Assembly (NCBI GenBank): GCA_014773175.1 | Contig: VXCM01002115.1 | Location: forward strand, 16,835-80,834 | Origin: Lucifuga dentata | Lineage: Eukaryota > Chordata > Actinopteri > Ophidiiformes > Bythitidae | Length of the DNA stretch: 64,000 nucleotides | Reading direction: 5' to 3' | Part shown: positions 1 through 12,674 of the stretch, piece after piece | How positions within the stretch are numbered: position 1 is the first letter of the stretch | How the letters are laid out: the number at the start of each line of letters is the position of its first letter | Notes under the pieces: model-generated | What the model saw: only the letters and a program-made list of their open reading frames with translations | Database searches by the model: none | What the model was told of the DNA's origin: nothing | Program-made: the position numbers and the translations under genes

Positions 1-2334
1 TTAGCAGACTGCCACTGCCACTCAGCAGGAACATGCCCACACACAACTCACACATTCATCAGTTCCTTTTAGGTGTGATTCCAGCAGACAGGCTGGACCC
101 CGAAACAGAAACGATTAAAAATAAATATCACAGTTTATAATGTTTGGTTTTGACATCGTGTCAGAGATCCTGATTGAGCTGAATATTTTTTGAAGTTGTA
201 GTTAAGTGTTTGGGAGGACTGGATTGCATTTTTGATAGATCTTTCTAATATTCTGTCCATCTCCATTTACATGCACGAGGGGGACGATATTACAAACACT
301 TCTCACTGTAACGGAATACAATACACCACAATACATTCTATTTGAGTTAACTTCTGGCACATAACAAGAAAAACATTATAAACTTCACAAAAATAGGATG
401 TATTGGTTATGTTAGATTGTATAGGATTGTACAGGTTCACTCAAACCGGCAACATTTGCCCCCTTTTGGGAGAATATTTGATGATGTCATACTTTGATTG
501 GGTTAAATTTTGACAGACAAGTATTAGCAGTAACATTAAATTAAATGTGACTCNCCCCCCAGGCTTAAAGGACCATACTGGTGAGTTTGCATGTTTAAGC
601 CCAATACATATAACCTGCATCCGTTATGTTACTGACAACCAATTTTCAAAACACAAACCATATTTTAGTTTTCCTGTTATTTTTTCCAAATCCCCTAATC
701 TTTCAAATTCAAATGTTCAGGTGATAAACCCACCTTAATATTCAGTGTTTCCCTTCTAACATGTACGCACAATTGTAGAAGGCATAGTTGTTTTAATTTC
801 TCGGTAAAAGCTGGCTTCTCCTAGTGGAGACAAACATTGTCTTCCATGCAGCTCTGTGTTGGATCAGTTAAACAGAGTTTTTTCAGCAAGAAAAACCTTA
901 ATAGACTTTGTGTTTGCTGGGATGGGTTACTTATCTCAAACTCCACAAGGTGATTTAATTGCGTATTAGGCAATGGCAGTCTGTAAGGTAGGAAAAACAA
1001 TTCTAAAATGTACCGCTCCAGTAGTATGTTTTGGGAAACGGTTGTCAGTAATGTAACACGTATGTGCGTTTAATATATTGCATTCAAACATGCAGTGGTC
1101 CTTTAATTTCAATCCGAACAGCCTGTATTACTTTATAAATGAAACTATTCCCATGTTCCTCCCTCCAGTCTGATCTACCTTTCTGACCCAACAGGCTGCC
1201 CCACATCCCAGGACCTACTTAACATGAAACACAGCATATTCAGGACAATATCACTGAAAGCAGTTATGGATGCAGCCTACAAACAATGAGATGAAGAGCA
1301 GCAGTTACCAAAACCTGTTTTGTGTTTTGGCCATGCCAGCACCCACAGATCTTTTTCCTGTTATGACAGAAGCTCCCTCAGACTTGTTTTGGATGAGCAG
1401 ATTGTTAATCATATGTCACTTCATATGTCACTGTACTTTTTTTTTTGTTTTATAGATCCTGACATTTTCTTTAGGTATAAGATTATCGTCATTGTGCTTT
1501 TTGATGTTTATTTGACCTTGGTAGAAGCTGAAGTAGTGCATGTGATTTGTGAATTGTCTCAAGATATTGTGTCAAGATATTTGGATAGTGGAAGTTGCGT
1601 ATTATTTCACTGCTGGTCTGTCTCATCTCGTGTTTGTTGTGGTCTTTTTTTAGCCATAAGGTGTCTGCTTTCATAATCTATAGCTGGTTTATAAGCGGTG
1701 CCAATTTCATGCCTCTAACTTGTTGATTTGTTGGATGTTTATTGGCTGGAGTTGACTTGTAGGTTGTAAAGAGTGTAACTTGTTCAAAGAAGATGTGTTT
1801 TGTTTTGCTGAAGACCATCCTCAGATTTCAAGTACACCAAACGCTGCTGGTCAAATCATTTATACATTTCTGATGAATAGAGGAAAGAAAGGGCAGTTTT
1901 CTACTTTCATTTTGGGTTTGCAGACTTGGATTTTGCCTTATGGAAGCTGATTTAGTCTTCTGAAATGACAAAGCTATGAATGCTTACTTTTTTCCCCTTC
2001 TAACTACAGTTATGCACAATAGTAAGTTAAGCTAACTGGATTTTAAGTAAAGTAAAATGCTGCTGTTTCCATTTCATAAAACTGTTTGTAACTTTGAACT
2101 GCCGAGAAATTAAAGATTTAAGCTTTCAATTGAAGTTAAACATGCATATATTCACCTCTGAATATTAATATTTAACTCCATCACTAGGGCTCATCTTATC
2201 TGATGATTGGTTGATGTCTTGAGTATTTCTTTTCTTTGATCATATTCAGAAATGCAGCAATAATCATGCTCCAATGCCTACCAAAAAAAAAAAAAAAAAA
2301 ANAAAAAAAAAAAAAAAAAAAGGATAAAGTGGCA
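1..2334. other. Region beyond siah1, no gene recognised
   Basis: AT-rich DNA containing one TTAA-flanked element (565-1106). Short open frames at 1270-1676 show no codon bias or recognisable motif. Nothing else is supported. Confidence 0.6.
565..1106. mobile_element. TTAA-flanked inverted-repeat element, copy A (MITE-like)
   Basis: Begins TTAAAGGACCATACTGG and ends AGTGGTCCTTTAA. The interior matches copy H at 48118 (a run through AAATCCCCTAATCTTTCAAA and TTAATTTCTCGGTAAAAGC), so these two form a subfamily. It has no coding capacity. Confidence 0.75.
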
Positions 2335-2354
2335 CCAGGTATGAAAAAGATAGA

Positions 2355-2360
2355 TTTATT
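2355..2360 (-). terminator. siah1: Candidate polyadenylation signal of siah1
   Basis: AATAAA on the minus strand within ATTAAATAAATC. It is the most distal good hexamer before the A-tract at 2282-2321. Usage cannot be confirmed from sequence. Confidence 0.35.
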
Positions 2361-2658
2361 TAATGACAAATTAAAACAGGAAAAAGTCAAGGAGTTGAGG
2401 GAGAGCAGCAACGTTACTGAGACTCCACATGAAGAGAAAGGGAGAGATGATTGGCTTGACCTCCCTCCCTCCTCAAAAAAAAAAAAAAAAAAAAAAAAAA
2501 AAANCTTACCACACAAACGGGACAGAAAGACAGGAGAAAAAAAAAACAATGCAACTCAGAAAACAAACCTTCGGAAGAACGACACAATTTGCTTTTTAAC
2601 TACAAACACTGAAGTTTAGCCACAAGTTTTACAACTGCCTTTTTCATTTGTTTTTAAA

Positions 2659-2694
2659 AGTCATTACAAAAATGATAATAATGATAATCTCCAT

Positions 2695-2725
<31 letters not shown>

Positions 2726-2762
2726 NAGTCATTACAAAAATGATAATAATGATAATCTCCAT

Positions 2763-2793
<31 letters not shown>
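2659..2793. repeat. Identical 67-base blocks either side of an N, with (AAT)n
   Basis: The block AGTCATTACAAAAATGATAA through the AAT run occurs twice, at 2659-2725 and 2727-2793, separated only by N2726. This is best explained as overlapping contig ends placed next to each other, not a tandem duplication. Confidence 0.8.
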
Positions 2794-2795
<2 letters not shown>

Positions 2796-4440
2796 GCAAC
2801 ATTGTAACGGTATAAACTGTCCCTCGTTCCTGGTTGGGTGATCAGTCAATCAGTGGTTGCGGCTGACACTGGCAGAGCGAGACGTGGAGGCAACATCCAA
2901 ATAATATGAGCATGAGAGTAAAGCGAGAGAGCGAGCAGGCATCGAGCCAAATGTCCATCTCTCTCTTTCACATGCCAATTCTTCTCTCATCTCATACAAA
3001 AAAAGAGGGACAACTAAAAAAAACATTAAAAAGAAACAAAACAGACTCAAGGGCTTTACCCCAAAAAGTTCTAGCTTTGACTTAACTGAAATGCAATGTT
3101 TTTCCTCCTTTTCCCGTCAAAGTGCACCAGCTCACCTCTCCAACTCCTACATACATAAAGGTGTGCACTTCAGCACAAAAAGAAAAAAAAAAAAAACCTG
3201 TTCACGGCTGATGTAGCTAAGGGACTTTGTTAAATACAGTATGAGAGCAACGTCTGTTCTAATAAGCATCAACAATCAGCTATTTAAAGAGCACTGACGC
3301 TCCGTGTGAACTGATGTGCTTCAGTCTGGGCCAAATGCAGCTGAAACGCACCAACATGAGCCACAAACGCTTAAACCCACGATTTCCTATGCAGCCGCTG
3401 CCACGCGTGTAGACACGTCCAGCTGGCCGAGGTTCCATTATCGTAGATCCAAGGTTCTGGACGTTCCTGGGTGCCTTTGCTTATGGGTGCTACAGTTGTC
3501 CACATCTACGGGTGAAGATGAAGGCCGAGCCACATGAGCTGCGGCTGCAGGTCCCAGCCAGCAACACCCACGTCAGCCACAGGTTCAGGTCTTGATGTGA
3601 GACCTGCCGATGAGGAACTTGGGATTTTGTGGGTTGCTCCAGACTTAACCAATCATAGATGCAGACAGGTCCAACTTACACAGAAATGGATAATCGCAGT
3701 GTGTTCCGTTGCCATCAGTGATGGCAACAGTTCAGGTTTGATTTCAAACAGAATCCTGTCAGCCACGTTTGACACATTGCAGCTCACTTGGCTACAGGTT
3801 TCAGCCGCACCTACAGTCGAGGCCTTACAAGCGTCAAGTAGTGCTGCGTGAACCGTTTGGATTATAAGCAGAGGGGAGCGGGATAGAGATGGGGAAGCTA
3901 GATAGCTGACTGGCTACTTAGCGCTGATCAGGATTCCATGTGGAAATATTAACTGAGCCTTCCTCAGACCGTTGCTGTGGTGTCTGAAATGTGTGGGTGA
4001 AAGACACACATAAACAAGAGTGAGTGGGTGGGTGGAGGTGAGTGGGTGAGTGGAGGAACCACCACTTCAAAGAGAAACAGTGACCAAGAGTGAGACGCAA
4101 GAGTTTGACCAAACAGCTTTTTAGTTTGTCTTAGTTTATGAGGAGAGACTGCGTGTGCGCATATGAGTCTCACATGTACGCATGTGTGTGTTTTGTATGT
4201 CTGTCCATGTTTATGTATCTATCCCTCAATTCATTCATCCATTAATCCATCAGACCTGCGGGCCTCCGCTGCTACCAAATCAGACAGTCCAGTTCGACAT
4301 CAAGTCAAGTCTGTCTCAAAGGGGTGAGGCAGAGAGGGGTGAGGCAGAGGGGGGAGGGGCCGTGTGGGGGTAACCACTAATTTGACCCCTAAAAATGCCC
4401 CCTTGCAACCTGTGACATTTTGACCCCTTCTCCTCAGTCT

Positions 4441-4812
4441 TTAGCACATGGAGATGGTGACGTTGATGCCCAGGTTGCCGTTCTCAGCAAACAGCTGTGC
4501 GATCGAAGTGTCAAATACCAGGCAGTCGCTGTTCATGATGGCAGTGGCGATGCCCTCATGGATGGACCGCGGCGTCGCTTCCCAAGTCAGCCGGCGCCGG
4601 TGGCCGTTGAGCTCCAACCGGTAGGCAAAATTCTCAGCCTGCTTGCGAGTCCCGATGAGCTGCACGATGGCGAAGAACTGCTGGTGGCCGTCGTACTTCT
4701 CCTGCTTCTCCAGCACCAGCATGAAGTGGAAGCCGAAGCAGGACTGCATCATCACCCAGTCCACCGCGCCCGGCAGGTTGATGTCTGTGGCCAAGAACAC
4801 AATGTCCTCCCC
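4441..4812 (-). CDS. siah1: siah1 last coding exon (residues 160-282 and stop)
   Basis: The acceptor TCTTGCAG is followed by GGGGAGGACATT (GEDI). The exon encodes the bulk of the substrate-binding domain and ends NVTISMC-TAA. The 3' UTR continues to lower coordinates without an intron that I can see. Confidence 0.97.
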   Translation of the reverse strand, partial: GEDIVFLATDINLPGAVDWVMMQSCFGFHFMLVLEKQEKYDGHQQFFAIVQLIGTRKQAENFAYRLELNGHRRRLTWEATPRSIHEGIATAIMNSDCLVFDTSIAQLFAENGNLGINVTISMC

Positions 4813-6471
4813 CTGCAAGACACGCCGACAGGGTTAAACAGGACGAACCGCGTTTTTAAGGCTGCCGTACAATGAGAATCTATGCTTGTTTGGATAAAGT
4901 CTTACGGCTAACGCTGGCATCAGGTTTCATATTTGTTCATGATGCTTCTTTGTGTACTTTTAAAGTGTGACAGTGTTTCAAAGTGTTTTCCCAGGTCAGC
5001 TATTATAATCTCAATAAAATACTTCATTTCAACACCGTCATGTAGCATGTAGTGTGACAGTGAGCCTCTGGAGCTCACTGTCACACTGTTGAATCTTCTC
5101 TGTGTCGTGGGCCCAGGTCAATAAAACACATCATAATCATATAAAACCATACCTTTTGTAAGTAAAAACCCAGACAAAGGTCAACTGGTTATGGATATAT
5201 GACTTAATTCAGGTATTCAATAGTTTTCTTGTTTGAATAAAAATACCTTCCCCAATAAAAAAAAACTAAAAACTAAAAAATAAACACATCATCAGCGTCC
5301 AGCTGAAGACTTGCCTGCACATTCAACTCCCACGGTTTAAGCTAAAAGTAGAAGCATGATGCTCTTAATCTGAAAGGTTTGATAATGACGATGGCTGGAC
5401 AACTGATGGGGGTCTTATGGCTTTCAACTGTACTAAAATCCATAAAAGCCAGTGGGTCAGACACGCTTAGCTTAGCCCACGCAGATATACGATATGGATA
5501 TGTGAGTGATTAATAAATCATATCTGCTGTCTACATCAGCTCACTGATAAATAACAACAAAGCTACCAACAGAGTAAACGTTATGGATTAGGCATTTGCA
5601 GGTTTGTTGCAATGGCGTCGCTTCTTTGCAGCCTTTTCGCAGCAAAAAATAAAGGGTGGATTTCACGGCTAACCTGCAGCGTGGTGATGGACTTGTGCTG
5701 GTGCATCAGGTGGGGCATGACGGCGTCCAGCGAGCCCTGCCACTTGCAGGAGGCGCCGGGGCACGGGCAGGAGTACGGCCGGAACTCACACAGCTCCTCG
5801 TGCTCCGTCTTGTCGGTGTGCGGCAGTGTGACTTCGCAGCCAGACGACGCGTACTTGCAGGGAAAGAGGACAGAGTTGGCTACCTTCTCCATAGCCAGGT
5901 TCCTGATGGAGCCCAGCGGGCCTCTGCAGGTGGGGCAGCAGGTGAGTTTGGGTCGACAGTTGGAGCATACCTACGAGAGGAATGGATAGTACTGATGAGC
6001 GTTTTATGCGAGCTGTCCCCCCCTTTGATGGAGTGTGAAAGGTGTGTGGAGTATCATTTGAGGGCCATGAATGTATATATTCAATGAATATAGCATCAGC
6101 CAAGTAAACAGCCATTCCACTATCATAAATAATGCTGATCATGTACATACGTAAAGTAAATCACATTCATTATTAAGGTTATTCAAGGACATTTTGATAG
6201 AGTAAACAATTTGACCACAACTTTATTAACTTTAATGAACAATAATAACTTTAACTTGAATACCAATATTATCTAACTAAGTTAGATAATATTGCTATTC
6301 GAGCATAGTGCAACCTATCGGAGCACAGTGCATGATGCTTCATAGCTGCTAAGTGATGAGGAGATCATCGTGTTTACTGAAATGGTACATTTTTAAGTGG
6401 AAAAACTTTAAAGTGGAAATTAAGTGCTAAACAGTCATCTTAATTTTACCAGTTAGTTCGGTGTCCATATA

Positions 6472-6509
<38 letters not shown>

Positions 6510-7746
6510 TTTATATATATAAGACATACAGATAATAAAGACAGCAAAATCATGGTGTAAGCCTTCTACGTTTTGTTGTTTGGCATCATTTATAGTCATC
6601 ACAGCACAGTGAGTGTTGCTGTGTTGGAGGGAAAACAGCTCCTCTGCTGCTGCTCCATAAAGCTCCTTTTAGAAAACAAACTACTACCCTTTCAACGCTA
6701 AATGATGAGAATCAACGGCACAACCTTAAAGGACCATACCACCCATTTTGCATGTTTGAGCTTAATATATTTAATTTTTATACACATAAGGTTACTGACA
6801 ACCATTTCCCAAAGGATAAAATTTTATTTCAGCTTTGCAAAATCTCTTAATCTTTCAAAATCAAATATTCAAGCAATATACCCACCTTAAAAATCAATGT
6901 TTTGCCTGCTAATAGTTATACTGCATTATGAAGTCATGGTCATTAAAATTTTTTGATAAAGGCAGGTCTTCTTTAGGGACTATATTCTCCGGTGGAGACA
7001 TACATTCACTCCGTGCTTTTTATTGCGCTTAAATGCTAAAATTACGACACTGCAACAAAAATTAATATGCATCTTGTTAATGGTAATGGATTACGTATCC
7101 CAAGAATGTTTCAAGTATCAACAAGTTGATTTTAATAGCGTACCAGAATGAACTGAAACGAATGGCGGTCTGGAAGGTAGGAAAAAATTTTTTTTAACTC
7201 ACTATTCCAGTAGTATGCTTTGGGAAATGATTGACAGTAACCTTATGTGTATGAAAAGTGAATATATTAGGCTCAAACATGCAAAATGGGTGGTATGGTC
7301 CTTTAAGGACTGGNGTGTATGAAAAGTGAATATATTAGGCTCAAACATGCAAAATGGGTGGTATGGTCCTTTAAGGACTGGCTTATTAAACTGTGAAACT
7401 ATCCTTTAATTAATACTTCACTGATTAACATGTTGTGGTGTGTGTGGTAAACGCAACCTTTTGAAAATGAATCACTGAATGACCTGAAAAAGACTGATAA
7501 AGTCTGGCTGTGTGCAGGTATTTCTCTTAGAGGCGCTTCAGCTCTTTTCTGGGTCAGACTACATACCAGGTGTCCAGACTGGCACTGCAGGATGGGGGGC
7601 AGCACATAGTCGAAGCAGACAGGACACTCAAACAGGCTGGCCAGGTCACTGTTGGAGGCAGTGGTGCCTGACAGAGTGGGCACGCGCTGAGAGGGAGGGC
7701 ACTTGGAGGTTCCTGTGGGCAGCGCGGTGGCGGTCTGGCGACTCAT
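4441..7746 (-). CDS. siah1: E3 ubiquitin-protein ligase Siah1 (three coding exons, 282 aa)
   Basis: Joined exons 7748-7567, 5970-5674 and 4812-4441 encode 282 residues from [10 protein letters not shown] to NVTISMC, the exact length of human SIAH1, and the sequence is nearly identical by eye. Seen: an N-terminal RING (C41, C44, C55, H59, C62, C65, C72, C75), then the SIAH-type zinc fingers (about 90-150, [10 protein letters not shown]), then the C-terminal substrate-binding domain (about 150-282). Known: SIAH proteins are cytosolic/nuclear RING E3 ligases that dimerise through the substrate-binding domain and send many partners to the proteasome. All junctions are GT/AG and phase 0 (L60/V61 and Q159/G160). 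The stop is TAA at 4441-4443. No frameshift or missing zinc ligand is seen. A second start lies upstream in the 12675-12731 exon. A siah2 or siah1-like paralogue is less likely because of the SIAH1-type N terminus and the n4bp1 neighbour. Confidence 0.97.
5051..5087. repeat. 15-bp perfect inverted repeat with 7-base loop
   Basis: AGTGTGACAGTGAGC (5051-5065) is complementary to GCTCACTGTCACACT (5073-5087). It lies in the last siah1 intron. The stem is too short for a microRNA precursor. Confidence 0.8.
5674..5970 (-). CDS. siah1: siah1 middle coding exon (residues 61-159)
   Basis: The exon starts VCSNCRPKL after the acceptor CTCGTAG and ends SITTLQ before the donor GTTAGC. It completes the RING (CCPTC) and carries the SIAH-type zinc-finger pair, with CEVTLPH and the CPCPGASC Cys cluster visible. 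It is 297 bases, phase 0 at both ends. Confidence 0.96.
6264..6294. repeat. 31-bp perfect palindrome (15-bp arms, 1-base centre)
   Basis: CAATATTATCTAACT, then A, then AGTTAGATAATATTG. It lies in siah1 intron between the 7567 and 5970 exon boundaries, just left of an AT repeat. Confidence 0.85.
6468..6522. repeat. AT dinucleotide microsatellite
   Basis: Nearly uninterrupted AT/TA run in a siah1 intron. Confidence 0.85.
6726..7306. mobile_element. TTAA-flanked inverted-repeat element, copy B
   Basis: Starts TTAAAGGACCATACCACCCA and ends TGGGTGGTATGGTCCTTTAA, with the complementarity continuing inward about 90 bases (CATTTCCCAAAGGAT against TTTGGGAAATGATTG). It is inside a siah1 intron, so it is transcribed with the gene. 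The right end is artificially repeated after N7314. Confidence 0.85.
7247..7381. repeat. Identical 67-base blocks either side of N7314 (assembly artefact)
   Basis: 7247-7313 and 7315-7381 are the same sequence, the right terminus of transposon copy B plus GGACTGG. Confidence 0.85.
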
Positions 7747-7748
7747 TT
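7567..7748 (-). CDS. siah1: siah1 first common coding exon (residues 1-60)
   Basis: The acceptor ATTTATAG is followed by AAATGAGT, so the canonical ATG (7746-7744) lies two bases into the exon. The exon encodes the N terminus and the first half of the RING, ending at GHL. The donor is GTATGT at 7566-7561. Because the exon begins two bases before the ATG, an upstream exon can be spliced in frame to extend the protein. Confidence 0.95.
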
Positions 7749-10700
7749 CTATAAATCATCACCAAAAGATGCAAAAAAAAAAAAACATATTTAAAAATAG
7801 GGCCAACCGACAAGTGAAGACTGATGAGCCGGCCAGCTGAAACGTTCCCGACTGCAAACTTTCTCATCATACCTTCCTCGACACATTCACCTGCATTTTC
7901 TTTATACTTCCTTCTGCCTTCCTCTGCTTACGCAAACAAATCCAGCATTCTGCATTTTTCTCATCAGCATTACACAAACAATAACATTCTACACCCGCCA
8001 CTCACCTGCTCATTCCAAGTGTCACCAAAACATCTGCTGGGAACGATCGTTTCGTCTCTTGCATTGTGAGAAACCAGGTGAGACGTTGTTTGCTTGTGGA
8101 CTGAGTGAGCTATATTTGGTTCTTTGTGAAATCGACATTGCACTGTGGGAAAAAGCAGCTTCTCTCTCTCCGTACGTTTACTCCAGTCACACTCTTCAGT
8201 TTAGATTAGGACGTGTAGCTACTTGCTCAGCTCGTCTAGTCTCTGCTCTGACTTTCTTCAGCCTTTATGGCTCTTGATGCTGATCCAACTATTCACACAC
8301 CTTCAGCTTTCTCTGAGCTTTCTGTCACATTCAGATCACATTCTTCGCAGATACATATAGAGTCAATTAGCATACAGCAGCAATATTACCCTAACCAGCC
8401 TTATTGTCCTGCGTGAGCACTCAGCATGGTTGAACTCACAGAGCTTATCCTTTAATTAACACTATGAGTGACTGAGTCACCCAGCGATATCTGTTAGTTG
8501 TCTGACCAGACTTTCATTGTGTGTGTGTGAGAGAGAGAGAGAGATTGCTGCAGGCAAAGTAACCTGTGTAACCGCAGTGAATTCATGCTTTAAACCAACG
8601 GAGCTGCTGCCTTCGCCAGTTTAGAAGTCTTTGGATCGTACACACACACACAATTTGAGCAGAGTAATGTCTCTCTGTGCACTGAGGAAGGAGCAGAGAG
8701 CGTGTCTCCTTCTCTCTGTCTGCCTGTCCGTCTCCATGGCCACAGTCAGAACACACAGTATCCATTATTATGACGGCGATAAATCGCAACCGCACAGGAT
8801 CTCTCGCTCGCATAGATAAAACGCTGACAAGTAGACAGTTAAGTGAACTCAGATGTTGCTTGTGTGCGTTTGTGCGCGCGCTGTTTCCTATCATGCTGTG
8901 CCGTTGCCACAGCAACGGGTTTGTGGTTAAGAATAAGATGGCCAGTGAAGCGGCAGGAAAGAGGAGAGAAACAAATGATGGGCCAGAGAATAGGCAGATG
9001 TTAAGGGAGGGAGTCAGCAATAGGAGGAGGGAGCGAGGTGCTGAAGATGAAGGAGCAGCGAGATTGAAGGAATGAGACAGGAAAGTCGAGTGCTGTTGGG
9101 TATCAAACCCCAACACTTGAGTCCCACATTGTGATCACAGCCCCCAGTACTAAAAAATAATTAAAAACTATTGAGTATCAGAAGTTGGTATTAAGTGCTT
9201 TGTCAGGATCTTCACCTTCTTCGATTACATACTGATTATATTACACGATTACATTTTGTTTTCAGACTGTTTTTTCGTAAGGTAAAGTTCTTGTAAAAGC
9301 CTTTGTGTTGAAGCAACATTAAACACTAAAAACGTACATTTAGTTAAAAACCGTTTACATTTAAATGTATTGAAAACATATTGTTTGGATATTGTATTGA
9401 AACTTATTGGCACTTGCATCAAAGAACATCCAACACCCAGCCAGCAGGATGAGCAGATGAAAGGTCATAAGGAAACGAGGGATGGGAGAGAAAGAAGAAA
9501 ATAAGCTAGAAGAGACAAATGAGGTCAGAATGGATGATGCAGAGGTAGAGAGGAGGGAGAAAGGAGGAAAGAAAGAGGGAGGAGGATGTTTCCCAGGTCT
9601 TCTGTGGGCAGTAAAATGGCTTCTGTGGGGGGTGTGTGTGGGGTGTGTGTCCAACTCCGACACAGCTCATCCTTTATATAGCTCATGGATAGATGGAGCA
9701 CAGAGACCCAGGACAGAGAGGAGAGAGGAGGAGAGATAAGAGGGCAGGAGGTGTGACAGGAGAGGAGAACAAGGTGGCAAGACAGAGAAGAAATGTAGCA
9801 ACAGACAGTTTAGCAGTCAGGAAATTAACAGCAGCCAAAATGCTGCCAGATCTCTGGGTGTGATGCTCAGTTTGTCTGAGCTGCAACTTCTCTGGCAGGT
9901 TGTCAAGCACAATATTTAAACTGGGTGCTGTTAAAAAGGTGAGAGGACCAATAGAACTGCTTTTTCCATGGCTGTAAAAGATTTTTTTTGGCCACTCCCA
10001 AAAGGTCATCGAGTCAACCGATAACCAAAGATACTAATCATGGCACTTTCGTCTTACTTGACTCGGATAAGCTCGCATACAGAATGCAGGCTGCTAGCTG
10101 GCAGAACTAATGGGCACACGTACATCTGCTTTTCTGCATGCACACACACAAGAGGTGAAATACGGATCTAATGAGAGGTGGTGTTTGGTAGATGTCCGTG
10201 CGCCTGCCTGCCTGTAAACACATCTGCTGTGATGGAGGTAATTCTTTAGCTATTAATAGCCGGTCTTAGCTGGCTAGAATGCTGGCAGCAGTACTAAGAA
10301 CAGTGCGACCAAATTAGCTTAGGACACTCAGATAGGCCAAGGCCAGGCTCAGCGCCATGCGAGGCTGAAGCACCAGACATGCAGACGTAGTGTAGCACTC
10401 AAGAAGCTGTAACTAGCTTGGCTAATACACACAAAACACTCAGATCAGGAACATATATCCAAGTGCCTTTAATGAGCTTTCTTACAATTCAACTTCACAA
10501 ACTTTCCTTTGACCACAAATGAGCTACAACATCAACTCAATCTGCTCATGTGACGAAAATACTCAAACTTATGAAGAAAAGTGTTCTCGATATTTGCCAG
10601 CTGTGTGAGTGCGTTTCTGTGGTTTGGGTGTGGCTGATGGTGCTGCTGTCACACACACGCAGGGGTGAAGATACTTTTAAGATACACATGACAGCTACAA

Positions 10701-12674
10701 ACTCAGTATGTTCATACGCGCTTCAAAATTTTGATCATACTCCAATTAAGTCAATAAATTGATTTTTTTCATACACCACGTGAATGTCATATTTTGACCG
10801 AATGTACAGAATAAATTGGTGCATGCTTACACCATGTAGCAGACCTAGATTATGCAGTTGTAATTCAATTTATTTGAGCATGTAAAAGGTAAAGTCATAG
10901 TACATTCTTTTCCTCACCTGCTGGACTCTCATGCTCCCCTTCAGCAACATGTCATGTATATTCAGCAAACAGCGGGAACCCCATTAATTCCATCTAAGTA
11001 CAGTATATGGTTTACTCACGTTTTTGCCTGGATCATAGCCAAAAGGGGAAAAAAAAATCAGAGTATAGTGTGCATGTAAACATACAAGTGGATGTCACAG
11101 GAATCTCTGTTTCCTTCTTCATTTAGGTAAAAACAGCAGCTGAGGATGCTGATGATGTCTAGCAATAAATATTGGGCTAAAGCTAGTACGGTTAGCATGA
11201 AAAATGGTGTACTAAATCATGTTATACCTAAACACGCTTTATTAAAACACATCAGTGTCAGTGGACCTAAACCAAGAAGACAACATGTTTTTAAATTAAT
11301 GAAAGTTATGAGTTGTCTTCACTTTGTCTTTAATTTTGCTATGAGGGTTTGAAGTGGTTTAGGAAAAATGTCACACACTTACTTCATTGTTCATAAGTGG
11401 GCAGGAGCTGAAAAGTTTCGGGAAAAGCCAGCGAGATGATGTGATTAACAGCAGGCCTCTGACTGGCAGGCCTCAAACACACTTGGGATTTGCATAAGCA
11501 AAGTGCCACCGACATGGCAGCAAGAAGCCACAGCAGAATGATGTAACAATGCAGAGAAACGGACTCTGTGCGTTTTAGAGAGGGTCGACTCTTTCTTAAG
11601 TATTAGTGTGGTTTTGACATAATGCCATAGCTAGCTGGCAGCGTGGAAGGCTCTAACAAGTAGCAGCATGCCCGACTAAAAAGAGCATGTGGAGGGATAA
11701 ACATAGCAGCATTTGTGCAGCACACGGGCTAAGCAGCGACGCAGGATAAAAGCAAAATACACACCCGGCGCTGCACAACATCTTTAGCTGTTGATTTGCT
11801 TAGAAAAGACTTTTACACCGACTTTATGCTTCACGAGGCTCCTGGGTTTTCTTTTGACAGCGTGGACAGTGAAGAAAAGAAAAGCAGCTCATGAAAGAGG
11901 ATGCTTCCCCAGAGAGCATTTATACATTCACCAACATTTTCCTTAAAAAAAAAATAAAAGTTCACACAGGTCAGAAAAGGCAAAGTTCAAGGAATAACAA
12001 GAGGGGGGGAAAAAAAAAGATAAAGATGGCAGTAAAGGCATTGTTCTGTGTTCAAGGGGGCTGGAAAGAGTCAGTCAGTCAACCTGATAAAGAGATTGCA
12101 ATGAGCACGTACTGCTCTTTGTGAAGGAGGTGGAGGGGTGAGAACAGAGACAAAGGGCAACTAGGCACACATGATTTGGTGTTCAAGAAGAGGAAATGCC
12201 AACACATAAACATTTCTGCTTTAATATGGAAAAACAGGCCCATCACACTGTACCCCAGCATGTTCAAACTAAACCTCAATGAAAATGTAGGAGCTAAGAG
12301 AGAAAACGTGTTCCAGAGCTCTCAGGAAGCGAGTTCACATGCGTGCTAAAACCTCCAGTCTACCCAGATTACAGCAAGAAGTTGTGTTTTTTTTTTTTAA
12401 GTCCTGTAAACGCCTGAATCAAATTTGAAAAAAAGCTCAACTCTGAGCTAGATTATGCAATTGTGAATCAATTTATTCAGGCTGGTAAAGTATCTACTGG
12501 TTTATAATAAGAATAAAAAAGCTCAGCATGTGTAAAAGCCAGTGGAGTGTGGAATATGTATATCTACCACACAACAGCAAAGATGTGTCAAACTTTAAAG
12601 ATTTTGCTATTTACTTCTAATCACCCTTCTAGACAAACAGGGAGACAGACTGAGGGAAAGACAGAAATACACAC
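7749..12674 (-). other. siah1: siah1 intron between the coding exons and the 12675 exon
   Basis: No exon with convincing splice sites or protein similarity was found. It contains short homopolymers, a small GA run near 8529 and purine-rich tracts at 9480-9770. Open frames at 8583-9116 and 9361-10009 are compositional. Confidence 0.5.

Larger units (their letters stand above)
2335..4440 (-). other. siah1: siah1 3' UTR (approximate)
   Basis: No other gene is seen between the siah1 stop and the window edge. The minus strand carries AATAAA at 2360-2355, preceded by a T-rich run and followed by a T-rich stretch, so a UTR of about 2.1 kb is plausible. The UTR would include long homopolymers and an AAT repeat (2696-2793) that is duplicated around a single N. 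The extent is inferred. Confidence 0.45.

Noticed and set aside
2236..2619. Plus-strand open frame rich in Lys
   Set aside because: It runs through two poly-A tracts with gap N and has no homology. The strand and position fit the siah1 3' UTR end.
5612..6148. Several overlapping open frames on both strands
   Set aside because: Shadows of the siah1 zinc-finger exon in other frames or extensions into its intron.
8583..10009. Minus-strand open frames of 177, 100 and 108 codons
   Set aside because: No recognisable domain. They cross GA/CT-rich sequence in a siah1 intron, with no consistent splice sites.
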